Assembly: GCA_029688905.1 (NCBI GenBank)
Contig: JARULB010000003.1
Coordinates: 310,001 to 374,000, forward strand
Direction: 5' to 3'
DNA length: 64,000 bases
Source of the DNA: Balneolales bacterium ANBcel1
Lineage (GTDB): Bacteria; Bacteroidota; Rhodothermia; Balneolales; Natronogracilivirgulaceae
In this document: positions 1-8,844 of the stretch, one piece after another
How the letters are laid out: each line of letters opens with the position of its first letter
How positions within the stretch are numbered: the stretch's first letter is position 1
Made by a program: the position numbers and the translations under genes
The notes under the pieces: model-generated
Told to the model about the DNA's origin: nothing
Seen by the model: the letters and a program-made list of their open reading frames with translations, nothing else
Databases searched by the model: none

Positions 1-329
1 AGTGTCGGGCCAAATGAGTAGGGATCCACGATTTTGTAAGAGGCACCCTCGAAGGGGAAAATCTCATACGAATACGAGGGCGGCTCTTTGGCCCCTTCTA
101 AAAAAATCTCAAATACCCCGCCGTCGCTTATCCGCTGCATCTCCTGATTGGATGTGCTCTCCTCAAGCCATATATTCACTTTTTCTGCGTTAGGCTGGAG
201 AGTGCGAACTATAAAGCCCTTCTTTTTTCCCTTGCTCGCAGCATGGGGACCAAGGACAGAAAACGGATCGGAATGATCGGCCCCTTCAAGGGCATTGATT
301 TGATCGTGATCTAAAAACTTGTGTTTCAC
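1..329 (-). CDS. glgB: 1,4-alpha-glucan branching enzyme, N-terminal part (cut by window edge)
   Basis: Reading the minus strand from a GTG at 329 gives an open frame that runs off the left edge, about 109 residues. It contains the motif DPFSVLGPH near residue 22, VRTLQPNAEKV, GVFEIFL and finally DPYSFGP, the order seen in the N-terminal CBM48 domain of GlgB. Branching enzymes transfer alpha-1,4 glucan segments to form alpha-1,6 branches in glycogen. The GTG start is supported by AGAGGA just upstream and by an in-frame stop a few codons further up. The catalytic GH13 domain lies outside the window. A glycogen phosphorylase gene sits 8.5 kb away. The family assignment is firm; that the gene is intact is unknown. 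Confidence 0.85.
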   Translation of the reverse strand, partial: MKHKFLDHDQINALEGADHSDPFSVLGPHAASKGKKKGFIVRTLQPNAEKVNIWLEESTSNQEMQRISDGGVFEIFLEGAKEPPSYSYEIFPFEGASYKIVDPYSFGPT

Positions 330-465
330 AGATCCTCTTATTCAGAGACGTTAGTATTGTCGCGTAAAATACAAAGTTTTATACTAAAATTAACCCGATT
401 CACACGCTTCCGTAATATTTAGCACGAAAATAACTTAAGATCAAAAATAATTCCGCACAACATCG

Positions 466-1698
466 TTGAAAGCAAACCGCCTCATAGCAAGAAGATACCT
501 TTTCTCACGAAAAAGAGTCTCCCTGATCACCACCCTGACCATGATCAGCATTGCCGGGGTTACCGTCGGCACCGCCCTCCTCATCGTCGTGCTTTCCGTA
601 TTCAACGGCTTTTTCGATGTGATAAAGACCATGCTTCTGGCCAACGATCCGGACGTGCGTATCGAGGCGGCCGAGGGTCGTTCCTTTGAAACAAGTCCCG
701 AACTGACCCGATTGCTTGACGATATTCCGGAAATCGCCATCCAGTCTCCCTTTATTCAGGGCAAGGTCCTGGTAGCTCATCGGGGAAACCGGGATCAGGT
801 GGTGGTGGTCAAGGGGGTTGATCCGGATCTTTTTGCCAGGTTTGCCGACCTGGAGACCTTGATGAGTGTCGGCGGACTGGATTTGGCTGTACGTGACAAT
901 CGGCCCGGAATCCTTTTATCCGAGCCACTCAGCCGCTCTGTACGACTTGATATTGGTGACGAGGTGTCTCTGTTGAGCGCTGCGGGCATGCAACGGGCAC
1001 TCACACAGTTCACCGGCCCGCGCGTCAGCCGCTTTGAAGTACGTGGCATCTACAGCCTTCAGCAGGTGGTGGATGATCCGGTGATCTATATTGATATCCA
1101 CGCTGCCGAACGGCTCTTCGACCACAGAAACCGATTGTCCGGTATTGATATCAGCCTTCATGAACACGAGAAGGCTGATGAGGTCAAGCACCGTCTCCAG
1201 GAGGCTCTTGGCGACGATTTTTTGGTGCAAACCTGGTACGACCTGCAGCGGCCGCTTTACGATGTCATGAACCTGGAAAAATGGGGAGCCTATTTCATCC
1301 TGATGATCATTGTACTGGTTGCAGTACTCAATATCGTGGGCTCACTCACCATGATCGTCATACAGAAACAGAGGGATATCGGCCTGTTGCGATCGATCGG
1401 GTTTCGCAAGAAAGATATCATGGCTGTTTTCTTCCGCCAGGGATGGTATATCGGACTGACCGGCTGCGCCATCGGTGGAAGCCTGGGGCTGTTCCTGGCC
1501 TATATTCAGGACCGGTTTGAACTTGTGAAACTGGCCGGAGCCGAGTCGTTCATCATATCCGCCTACCCCGTTGAGGTACTGTGGCAGGATGCCGCCTTTG
1601 TCCTTGGCGGAAGCCTGTTTCTTTGCCTGGCAGCAAGCTGGTATCCGGCGTTCCGGGCTGCTTCAATCGACCCGGCCGATGCCGTAAGAAACGAGTAG
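466..1698 (+). CDS. LolC/LolE-type lipoprotein-releasing ABC permease
   Basis: A 410-residue inner-membrane permease of the LolC/E (FtsX-like) family. This family works with the LolD ATPase to hand outer-membrane lipoproteins to LolA. One membrane helix lies near residues 20-47, then a long periplasmic domain to about 270, then three helices near 275-297, 325-348 and 368-390, which is the family topology. The motif QRDIGLLRSIG after the second helix is typical of FtsX permeases. The start is a TTG; it is preferred because the following residues match the family's usual N-terminus (FIARRYL-like). It is divergent from glgB with a 136-bp gap. No lolD is adjacent; a lolA gene is present at 17.8 kb. 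LolC and LolE cannot be told apart here. Confidence 0.88.
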   Translation: MKANRLIARRYLFSRKRVSLITTLTMISIAGVTVGTALLIVVLSVFNGFFDVIKTMLLANDPDVRIEAAEGRSFETSPELTRLLDDIPEIAIQSPFIQGKVLVAHRGNRDQVVVVKGVDPDLFARFADLETLMSVGGLDLAVRDNRPGILLSEPLSRSVRLDIGDEVSLLSAAGMQRALTQFTGPRVSRFEVRGIYSLQQVVDDPVIYIDIHAAERLFDHRNRLSGIDISLHEHEKADEVKHRLQEALGDDFLVQTWYDLQRPLYDVMNLEKWGAYFILMIIVLVAVLNIVGSLTMIVIQKQRDIGLLRSIGFRKKDIMAVFFRQGWYIGLTGCAIGGSLGLFLAYIQDRFELVKLAGAESFIISAYPVEVLWQDAAFVLGGSLFLCLAASWYPAFRAASIDPADAVRNE

Positions 1699-1710
1699 TC
1701 CGCATCTGCC

Positions 1711-3471
1711 TTACTCGGCGTAGCTGTCGGGGAGGTCGTTCTCGTACAGAACCACATCTTTTTCCCGGAGCTCCCGCTTCAACAGGTCGTTTGCTTCAAA
1801 AAGACTGTTCACCACCGATATTTTAGCTTCATCAAAACCCTCTTCCCGCAAACCCTCATAGACAGGCCGGGTCTGCTCGGGACCAACCAGATACACATGA
1901 TCCAGATTGTGTGCGGCCATCCACCGCCCAAACCGGCAGTTTTCATGATCCTGTTTCTCTCCAAGCTCAATCATTCCCGGAGTCACAACAAACTTTCGAC
2001 CAGTGCGAAATGCCGCCAGAACAGAGATGGCATTTTTTGCCCCGACCGGATTGGAGTTGAAGGCATCATCAATAATTACAATTCCATTCCTTTTTTTCAG
2101 CTCGAGCCGGTGCTCGACCGGGCGTACTTTTCGCAAAGCGATTGAGATGGTGGGAGAACGCAAGCCCATCGCCGCGCCCACACCGGAAGCCAGCAGTGCA
2201 TTCAGCACGTTGTGCTCTCCAAGCAGGGGCATGGTAATGTGCTCCACGCGAACCGGTTTGCCGGTCAGCGGCTCATGCTGCGGTCCTGGCAGGTCGAACG
2301 AACCGGCCGCACCGGAGTCACTATCAGCTGACAAACGGCTTTCCGAACTCCCCCGGAGAATTCCGTCGATATCTGAAAGATGGAGTTCAAAGGAACAGCC
2401 CTGCTCGTCATATCCGATATTTTTGGCGATTATGTGATTCACATCACCGGACAAACCGGCAAATATCGTGGCAATATCATCGCGGCCTGCCATTTTTCTT
2501 ACCTCGGCATCGTCTCCGTTCAGAACAGCCACGCCGCCAGGTTTCAGGTGGCGAACAAGGGCCGCTTTCGTACGGGCAATGGCCTCCTGCGAACCGAACG
2601 TCTCCATGTGAGCCACCCCGACATTGGTTACAACGGCGATATCCGGACGTGCAATGCGGCACAATTCATCAATATTGCCCACATAACGTGCCCCCATTTC
2701 CAGAATCAGCACCTGATCCGACGGCTTCAGATCCCGGTTGATCACCTTGCATATCCCCATGGGCGTGTTATAGCTGCCGGGGGTAGTGCAAACCCGGAAC
2801 CGCTCTTTCAGCACCGTATCGATCAAAAACTTGGTGCTTGTTTTTCCATAGCTCCCTGTTATGCCGATGACCGTCAGATTCGGCATGCTTTCAATTTTAG
2901 CCCGGGCCATGGATTTAAAACGGTAATGAAACCATTTTTCCAGGGGGTAAACAAGCATGGCGGCCAGCAGCAGCAAGGCGGGCAGAAGAAAATCTGCCAG
3001 CACCCATACCGTGACCAGAATGTAAATATTCGGAAACAGCGTGCCCTGGTAAAAGGCAAACCAGGTACCCAGGATCGGAAACCACAGAGAAATACCACCA
3101 TAAAGAATCGCCAGACGTTGCATGCGTGAGGTAAAGACAAGCGGCTTTTTGATCCGGGCGGAGTCGTATTGCGCAACATTGCCAAACCAGAACAGTGCGA
3201 AAATGATCACGGCCACAGTGATGGCCGTCGGTGTAAGGGATCCCTCAAGAAACGACTCGGCGGCAAGAGTGACTAATAGCATGGCCAGGTGGGGTACGGG
3301 AACCAGCACCCTGTTCCAGTGTCTTAGCAACCACCTTGAAAACTCATTAATTTTGTAGCCGTTTTGCTGAAAAATGTGGAGCAGGTACTTCCCCCGGTAT
3401 AAGCCGTGGCGCAGCATAACGAAGGTGAATACCCAGCAAAAAATTTCAATGGCAAGATAATACCAACTCAA
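1711..3471 (-). CDS. Membrane-anchored Mur-ligase family protein (MurF-like)
   Basis: A 586-residue protein. Residues 1-190 carry about five hydrophobic helices (near 5-20, 58-76, 84-100, 119-140 and 148-175). From about 200 it is a Mur ligase: the ATP loop TGSYGKTS at 205-212, EMGA at 258-261, TNVGVAHMETFGS near 282-294, the conserved TKAAL lysine near 302, and a C-terminal domain containing HRLELK and IDDAFNSNP. MurF adds D-Ala-D-Ala to UDP-MurNAc-tripeptide in the cytoplasm. Here the usual soluble MurF N-terminal domain that binds the UDP-sugar is not visible and the membrane region takes its place, so the substrate is uncertain. It may act on a lipid-linked or non-peptidoglycan substrate. 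It converges on the Lol permease gene 12 bp away. Confidence 0.8.
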   Translation of the reverse strand: MSWYYLAIEIFCWVFTFVMLRHGLYRGKYLLHIFQQNGYKINEFSRWLLRHWNRVLVPVPHLAMLLVTLAAESFLEGSLTPTAITVAVIIFALFWFGNVAQYDSARIKKPLVFTSRMQRLAILYGGISLWFPILGTWFAFYQGTLFPNIYILVTVWVLADFLLPALLLLAAMLVYPLEKWFHYRFKSMARAKIESMPNLTVIGITGSYGKTSTKFLIDTVLKERFRVCTTPGSYNTPMGICKVINRDLKPSDQVLILEMGARYVGNIDELCRIARPDIAVVTNVGVAHMETFGSQEAIARTKAALVRHLKPGGVAVLNGDDAEVRKMAGRDDIATIFAGLSGDVNHIIAKNIGYDEQGCSFELHLSDIDGILRGSSESRLSADSDSGAAGSFDLPGPQHEPLTGKPVRVEHITMPLLGEHNVLNALLASGVGAAMGLRSPTISIALRKVRPVEHRLELKKRNGIVIIDDAFNSNPVGAKNAISVLAAFRTGRKFVVTPGMIELGEKQDHENCRFGRWMAAHNLDHVYLVGPEQTRPVYEGLREEGFDEAKISVVNSLFEANDLLKRELREKDVVLYENDLPDSYAE

Positions 3472-3684
3472 ATTAAACCTGCTTTGGATGACCGTTCAGC
3501 CTCGGTGAATTTCTTGCGCGTAATATACCAAGATCTGTTATCTTGTCAGCCGAATCTTTTCTGATGAATTTTTCATTACCTGTCGTTTTTTCCTTAGAGA
3601 GAGCCTATTCAGACAATTCATCTGAATGCAACAACGCGGCAGAGTCCATGTGAACCTCAAATCGCTCAAGAAATACTTCGCCCG

Positions 3685-4686
3685 ATGAAACTGATCATTC
3701 CTATGGCAGGCAAGGGAACCCGCCTCCGTCCCCACACCCTCACCACTCCCAAACCGCTTTTACCCGTGGCCGGAACCATGCTAATTGAGCGTATCATCGG
3801 CTCATTTGCAGCTTCCCTCGATCGCGAAATTTCGGAAATCGCATTTGTTCTGGGAGATTTCGGCAAGGACGTCGAGCAGCAGCTTTCACAAATGACGCAG
3901 CGCTTTGGAGCGAAAGCATCATTCTATTATCAGCTGGAGGCTCTCGGCACCGCTCATGCTGTTAATTGTGCCGCTGAGTCTCTGACTGGGGAAGTGATTG
4001 TAGCCTTTGCGGACACCCTGTTCGAGGTTGATGGCGCCATTGACCTGGAAGGTGCCGACAGTGTCATCTGGCTGAAGAAAGTGGAGGACCCGTCCCGGTA
4101 CGGCGTTGCCCTGCTGGAAGAGGGGCAAATCACCGGATTTGTGGAAAAGCCATCGGAGCCTGTTTCGGACATGGCAATTATCGGCGTGTACTACTTCCGC
4201 GACGGTGAACGACTGCAGAAGGAGCTACAATATCTGATGGACAATGACATCCGTGGACACAAAAGTGAGTTCGACCTCACGGACGCAATAGACCGCCTTT
4301 TGAAACAAAACGCGGTTTTTCGTCCAGCTGATGTCTCTCAATGGCTTGATTTCGGGACGATCCCGGCCTGGATCTCATCTACTGCCGAAGTGCTGGAACG
4401 CATGGAATCCCGGCCGGATCTCGCCTCCAGGTACCCCGGCTCCACAATCATCCAACCCTGCCACATCGGAGACGGAGTAACGATCAAAAATTCTGTCATT
4501 GGTCCCTGTGCCAGTATCGGCGACGGTTGTAGCATTGAAGATTCAGAGGTAAGCCACAGCATTATTCTGGATCGGGCAGTGATCCGGAACTCGCAGCTGG
4601 AGCGCTCCACAGTTGGTTCCGCGGCCGAGATAGAAGGCTGCCGGCAGGAGATTCACCTGGGTGACTACTCCACCATTCGGGGGTAG
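3685..4686 (+). CDS. Nucleotide-sugar pyrophosphorylase (NTP transferase)
   Basis: A 333-residue sugar-phosphate nucleotidyltransferase that would make an NDP-sugar from a sugar 1-phosphate and an NTP in the cytoplasm. The start carries the pyrophosphorylase signature GKGTRLRPHT followed by TTPKPLLPVAG with its conserved lysine (residues 9-28). LEALGTAHAV near residue 86 and FVEKPSEP near 150 are further family motifs. The last 80 residues contain hexapeptide-like turns (IGDGVTIKNSVIG, IGDGCSIEDSEV) indicating a left-handed beta-helix tail. RmlA, GlmU-type and GlgC-type enzymes share this plan, so the sugar is not assigned. It stands alone, divergent from the Mur-ligase gene. Confidence 0.85.
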   Translation: MKLIIPMAGKGTRLRPHTLTTPKPLLPVAGTMLIERIIGSFAASLDREISEIAFVLGDFGKDVEQQLSQMTQRFGAKASFYYQLEALGTAHAVNCAAESLTGEVIVAFADTLFEVDGAIDLEGADSVIWLKKVEDPSRYGVALLEEGQITGFVEKPSEPVSDMAIIGVYYFRDGERLQKELQYLMDNDIRGHKSEFDLTDAIDRLLKQNAVFRPADVSQWLDFGTIPAWISSTAEVLERMESRPDLASRYPGSTIIQPCHIGDGVTIKNSVIGPCASIGDGCSIEDSEVSHSIILDRAVIRNSQLERSTVGSAAEIEGCRQEIHLGDYSTIRG

Positions 4687-4730
4687 GATAGCAGAATCGG
4701 GATGCAAATATCGTGGGTCAAACCGTCCGG

Positions 4731-5159
4731 CTACTTGACGATGGTAACCATGCCGCTCAGGTTGTGCAGCATGTAGTTTGTGATTCCACCGGATGTGATA
4801 TCCACCGCCGAGGAGCTGAAGTCGGCCCCGCCCATGAACAGGTGATCCACATCCAGACGCTTCAACAATTCCACGAGCTTTTTTCGGGGGTCTCCCACTT
4901 CCACGACAATCCTGATGTTTTTATCGTCCGTCCCCTTCTCTGAAAACCTGAGCGCCTCTTTCCTGAGCAGTTTTTCCGACTGTTCAACTTCTTTGGGCAA
5001 TCCCTCCCGGCCAACTCCCATGGGGTCCGATACAACATTGACGATATACACGACCGGCTTTTCCGGCAGGGAGTTGTATAGCCCGGCCGCATACTGCAAA
5101 GATTGATTTGCAAATGGCGAACCGTCCGTAGCTATCATCCATGTTTTGGGAAGTTCCAC
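4731..5159 (-). CDS. Universal stress protein (UspA family)
   Basis: A 142-residue single-domain protein with the UspA fold. The N-terminus TWMIATDGSPFANQSL matches the first strand and ATP-facing loop, and the C-terminus ends in the typical LSGMVTIVK strand. The usual nucleotide motif G-x2-G-x9-G-S/T is only loosely kept around residues 109-130 (MGGADFSSS...SGGIT), so ATP binding is not certain. Usp proteins are small cytoplasmic proteins linked to stress survival. It converges on the nucleotidyltransferase gene and has its own 140-bp upstream gap. Confidence 0.85.
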   Translation of the reverse strand: MELPKTWMIATDGSPFANQSLQYAAGLYNSLPEKPVVYIVNVVSDPMGVGREGLPKEVEQSEKLLRKEALRFSEKGTDDKNIRIVVEVGDPRKKLVELLKRLDVDHLFMGGADFSSSAVDITSGGITNYMLHNLSGMVTIVK

Positions 5160-5299
5160 AGCAATAATAATATGTGTTTGTCTGAACCGGCTAATTCATC
5201 AGCAATCGACGGGAGTTGTTCAGAAATACAAAAAGCGCCTGACATCCTCGTAGGCAAGAAGCTACAAAATCTCACCTAATTATTCTATGGCTTTCAATA

Positions 5300-6238
5300 T
5301 TATTTGTCACGCAGCGTTTCGTGATGCCGCGCATGTTCCCCTTCCGGCTCAAGATGAGCGGTTACGATAACATGGCCGCCCAGCTGATCCATTATTTTTT
5401 TCTCGAGAATTGTGGCTTCCCTGTGGGCCTTTTCCAGATCCACTCCGGGCTTGAAAAGCAAATGAAATTCGATCCACAGTGTACTCCCGGTACTCCGGTG
5501 CCTCAAGTCGTGCCAGCCCGAAATGTAATCACCTGCTTGCCCGTCAAGAATGCCTCTTATCTTGGCATCCGTTTCCGGATCGGTTTGATCCATCAATCCG
5601 GTAGTCGCATAACGGACCAGGCGATACCCCTCCAGAGATATGTAAAGGGCGATTCCCATGGCTACAAGGGCATCCAGAAACAGAAGACCGGTTCTTGATA
5701 TCAGAATCAGAGTTACCAGTACTCCCCCGCTGGTATAGACATCGGTAAGGGTATGCTTTCCGTTGCCTATCAGGATCATGCTGTTTTCCTGTTTGCCGGT
5801 ACGAACCAGGTACAGGCCAAGTACCAGGTTGATGAACGCGGAAATAAAAATGATGGCGGCACCGGCTTCGAGATTGAATACCTGGATCCCCCTGAAGAGG
5901 CTCATCACCGATTGGTAGCATATTGTCAGGGCCGCGACAAGAATGAGCATGCCTTCGGCTCCGACTGCAAAAAAGCCAATGCGTTCGTGCCCATAGGGAT
6001 GGTCCAGGTCTGGCGGTTTTTGACTCAGATAGATACCGAAAGTGGAAAACCCGACAGCGAATACATGTATAAAACTTTCCGCAGCATCGGAAAGCACACT
6101 GTTGGCACCGGTATAGAGATAGGCCGAAAGTTTGATCAAAAACACAATAATTGATACCACCAGACTGACGGTTATCGCTCTCTGGGTCCGGTTGTGGGCA
6201 GGCTCTGTACTGGTCGGTGCAGTCTTTTTTTTACTCAT
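5300..6238 (-). CDS. Cation diffusion facilitator (CDF) metal transporter
   Basis: A 312-residue inner-membrane exporter of the CDF family, which expels divalent metals such as zinc or iron in exchange for protons. Six hydrophobic helices fill residues 20-220, followed by a cytoplasmic ferredoxin-like domain (residues 225-300). In the second helix the motif reads LSDAAESFIHV, and in the fifth KHTLTDVYTS gives H162-x3-D166. By alignment from memory to FieF, E54 and H58 take the place of the usual Asp/Asp or Glu/Asn ligands, so the metal preference is unclear. The C-terminal ends in a His-rich stretch (HARHHE). It is divergent from the CCA-enzyme gene. Confidence 0.9.
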   Translation of the reverse strand: MSKKKTAPTSTEPAHNRTQRAITVSLVVSIIVFLIKLSAYLYTGANSVLSDAAESFIHVFAVGFSTFGIYLSQKPPDLDHPYGHERIGFFAVGAEGMLILVAALTICYQSVMSLFRGIQVFNLEAGAAIIFISAFINLVLGLYLVRTGKQENSMILIGNGKHTLTDVYTSGGVLVTLILISRTGLLFLDALVAMGIALYISLEGYRLVRYATTGLMDQTDPETDAKIRGILDGQAGDYISGWHDLRHRSTGSTLWIEFHLLFKPGVDLEKAHREATILEKKIMDQLGGHVIVTAHLEPEGEHARHHETLRDK

Positions 6239-6380
6239 TTCAAAACATATGGCATCCCACTATTTCTATGTCGGCTCAAAATATCCCAAACAAAAGCAGA
6301 ATCAAACCAATCAGAATTAAAATGATCATTATCTTTAACCTCCAGAATCTTTTTATTCTTTCTCAAAAAGTTTTGAGGTT

Positions 6381-7820
6381 TTGCAGGATCTTCCAGAATC
6401 TTACCGGCAGCTTTTTCGAATCATATCTGAGGCCGTCTCTGAATTAGGGCAGAAGACCTATGTCATTGGGGGTCTGGTCAGGGACTACTATCTGCGCCGC
6501 ATCGATCCCGGACACACATACGATATCGATCTGGTAACGGTCGGATCCGGCATCCGAGCGGCAGAAGCGGTAGCGGAAAAGCTTGGAACGGACAAAATTG
6601 CTACGTATCGCCGTTTTGGAACAGCTCGTGTTACGTACCGGCATTTTGTACTCGAGTTTGTCGGAGCCCGCAGGGAAAGTTACCGCTCCGACTCCCGCAA
6701 GCCGATAGTGGAAGACGGGACGCTGACAGATGACCAGTACCGGCGGGATTTTACCATCAATGCGTTGTCATGGTCTTTGAACCCTGAAGATTACGGACAG
6801 CTGAATGATCCCTTCCATGGAATGCGAGATCTTGAAAATGAGACTATTCGCACACCCGTGGATCCGGTCCGCACTTTCAGTGACGACCCCCTGCGCATGA
6901 TGCGGGCCATCCGGTTTGCCTCGCAGCTGCACTTCAGTATTGACCCCGACACGAAAAAGGGGATTACAGAGTCTGCCGAAAGGCTGGACATCGTCTCTCG
7001 GGAACGCATAGCAGACGAACTCAATAAAATTGTGATGAGCGACCTGCCTTCCATCGGGTTTCAACTGATGCTCGACACGGGGCTGCTGAAACGCGTTTTA
7101 CCGGAGTTGTGTGATCTGCAGGGTGTGGAGGAAGTACATGGAATTCGTCACAAAGACAATTTTTGGCACACCCTGAAGGTACTTGACAATGTCGCCATGG
7201 TCTCCGACAATCTCTGGCTCCGTTGGGCGGCGATTTTGCACGATATTGCCAAACCTGCGACAAAACGGTTCCATCCGAAACAGGGCTGGACATTTCACGG
7301 GCATGATGCTGTCGGTGCCAGAATGGTGGGGGCCATTTTTCGTCGCATCGGTCTCCCCCTTGACGAGCGTATGCGCTATGTGAAAAAACTGGTTCGTCTC
7401 CATTTGAGGCCTATCGCGCTTGTTGATGAAATCGTAACAGACAGCGCTGTTCGTCGACTTCTTTTCGACGCCGGCGATGATATAGAAGATCTGATGACTC
7501 TGTGCCGGGCCGATATTACCAGCAAAAATGACCGCAAGGTCAAGCAGTACCTTCAAAACTTCGATCTGGTTGAGAAAAAAATTGCTGAGGTTGAAGAAAA
7601 AGACCGGATACGTAACTGGAAACCGCCGATTGGCGGTGAGGAGATCATGGAGATTTGCGGTATCGGTCCCGGCAGAGAAGTTGGCACGATTAAATCCATG
7701 ATTCAGGAAGCCATTTTGAGTGGAACGATTGCCAACTCACGCGAAGAAGCCATCGCGTACCTTCATTCCATAAAAGACTCCGTTTTGAATAACCGACAAT
7801 CCCGGAACCATAACCAGTAG
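6381..7820 (+). CDS. cca: CCA tRNA nucleotidyltransferase with HD domain
   Basis: A 479-residue class II nucleotidyltransferase that adds or repairs the 3' CCA of tRNAs. The catalytic head shows GGLVRD at 30-35 with the metal-binding D48 and D50 (YDID), RRDFTINAL at 121-129 and DDPLRMMRAIRFA further on. An HD domain follows (HTLKVL, ILHDIAKP, FHGHD), then a helical tail. The tRNA-Asp gene in this window does not encode CCA, so such an enzyme is needed. It is followed 5 bp later by ispE, suggesting co-transcription. A poly(A) polymerase function is possible for this family but less likely. Confidence 0.9.
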   Translation: MQDLPESYRQLFRIISEAVSELGQKTYVIGGLVRDYYLRRIDPGHTYDIDLVTVGSGIRAAEAVAEKLGTDKIATYRRFGTARVTYRHFVLEFVGARRESYRSDSRKPIVEDGTLTDDQYRRDFTINALSWSLNPEDYGQLNDPFHGMRDLENETIRTPVDPVRTFSDDPLRMMRAIRFASQLHFSIDPDTKKGITESAERLDIVSRERIADELNKIVMSDLPSIGFQLMLDTGLLKRVLPELCDLQGVEEVHGIRHKDNFWHTLKVLDNVAMVSDNLWLRWAAILHDIAKPATKRFHPKQGWTFHGHDAVGARMVGAIFRRIGLPLDERMRYVKKLVRLHLRPIALVDEIVTDSAVRRLLFDAGDDIEDLMTLCRADITSKNDRKVKQYLQNFDLVEKKIAEVEEKDRIRNWKPPIGGEEIMEICGIGPGREVGTIKSMIQEAILSGTIANSREEAIAYLHSIKDSVLNNRQSRNHNQ

Positions 7821-7825
7821 CTGTT

Positions 7826-8710
7826 TTGAACGATACCGATGACACTCTTTGGGTGGCGCGCTCCCCTGCAAAAATCAACCTTGGTTTGCAGGTACTGGGA
7901 AAACTCCCAAATGGATATCATGAAATATCCACCGGCTTCTGTTTCATAAACTGGAATGACCGGTTTGAGGTACGACGCGCTTCCTCATTCTCTCTCTCGA
8001 TGTCAGATGACCGGCTGCCTGTCGATCATACCAATCTCATTGTCAAAGCGGTACATTTGCTCAAGCGGTATGTTGCACTGGATGATGCCTACTCCGTGTA
8101 TGTCGACAAGATGATCCCGTTTGGAGCCGGCCTTGGCGGCGGAAGCAGCAATGCTGCCACCGTATTGAGAATCCTGAACAAAATCTCAGGTCTGGACATG
8201 CAGATTACTGAGCTACAATCACTTGTAGGATACCTCGGCGCCGATATCCCCATCTTTTTGCATGGAAAACCCGGCATCGGATCCGGCATCGGCACCGAAA
8301 TATCGTTCCACGACATACAACCGGATGCCTGGATTGTTACGGTATTTCCCGATATCCATGTTTCAACCGCGGAGGCTTACCGGCACTGCCGGTCCAACGA
8401 AACCCCCGATTTTACGGTGGAACACATCCTGATGAACGAACCGCTGGAAGAGTGGCGTTATCTCCTTGAGAACGATCTGGAGCCATGGGTCATCCATCAA
8501 CACCCGATGATCGGCGATATCAAGGATCAGCTCTATGAACTTGGAGCCGATTATGCGGCAATGAGTGGAAGCGGATCGGCTGTGTACGGTCTTTTTCCAC
8601 AAGAGTTTGTGGCTGTTGACGCTCTGAATCAGCTGGCGGAATGGAAATTGCAGGTCAATATCACCCCTCCCGCACATGTTCCCGATATCGGCGTTTATCG
8701 CAGTTCCTGA
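7826..8710 (+). CDS. ispE: 4-diphosphocytidyl-2-C-methyl-D-erythritol kinase
   Basis: A 294-residue GHMP kinase of the non-mevalonate isoprenoid pathway; it phosphorylates CDP-methylerythritol with ATP in the cytoplasm. The N-terminal PAKINLGLQV and NGYHEI are diagnostic of IspE, and residues 100-111 hold the ATP loop GAGLGGGSSNAA. MSGSGSAVYGLF near the C-terminus is the third GHMP motif. The start is a TTG at 7826; an in-frame GTG at 7853, just before the conserved ARSPAKIN, is a real alternative. It begins 5 bp after cca and probably shares its transcript. No other MEP-pathway gene is in the window. Confidence 0.93.
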   Translation: MNDTDDTLWVARSPAKINLGLQVLGKLPNGYHEISTGFCFINWNDRFEVRRASSFSLSMSDDRLPVDHTNLIVKAVHLLKRYVALDDAYSVYVDKMIPFGAGLGGGSSNAATVLRILNKISGLDMQITELQSLVGYLGADIPIFLHGKPGIGSGIGTEISFHDIQPDAWIVTVFPDIHVSTAEAYRHCRSNETPDFTVEHILMNEPLEEWRYLLENDLEPWVIHQHPMIGDIKDQLYELGADYAAMSGSGSAVYGLFPQEFVAVDALNQLAEWKLQVNITPPAHVPDIGVYRSS

Positions 8711-8778
8711 GTTTTTCCGGTTTACTTTCGGTTCGACTTTCCGTAATTGTGAAAATTATTGCAATTGTTGCCCGCGAC

Positions 8779-8807
8779 TTGATTTTGGCGATGTAACCGC
8801 TTACATT
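8779..8807 (+). promoter_or_regulatory. Candidate promoter of glgP
   Basis: TTGATT at 8779-8784 and TACATT at 8802-8807 are separated by 17 bp in the 134-bp gap before glgP, giving a housekeeping-sigma-like promoter. The assignment rests on sequence match alone. Confidence 0.4.
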
Positions 8808-8844
8808 TTATTTCTTCTCTTCACCTTTTAACTCACCTCTTGCC

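Noticed and set aside
2-193. 63-codon open frame on the plus strand at the left edge
   Set aside because: It overlaps the glgB reading frame on the other strand and has no recognisable domain.
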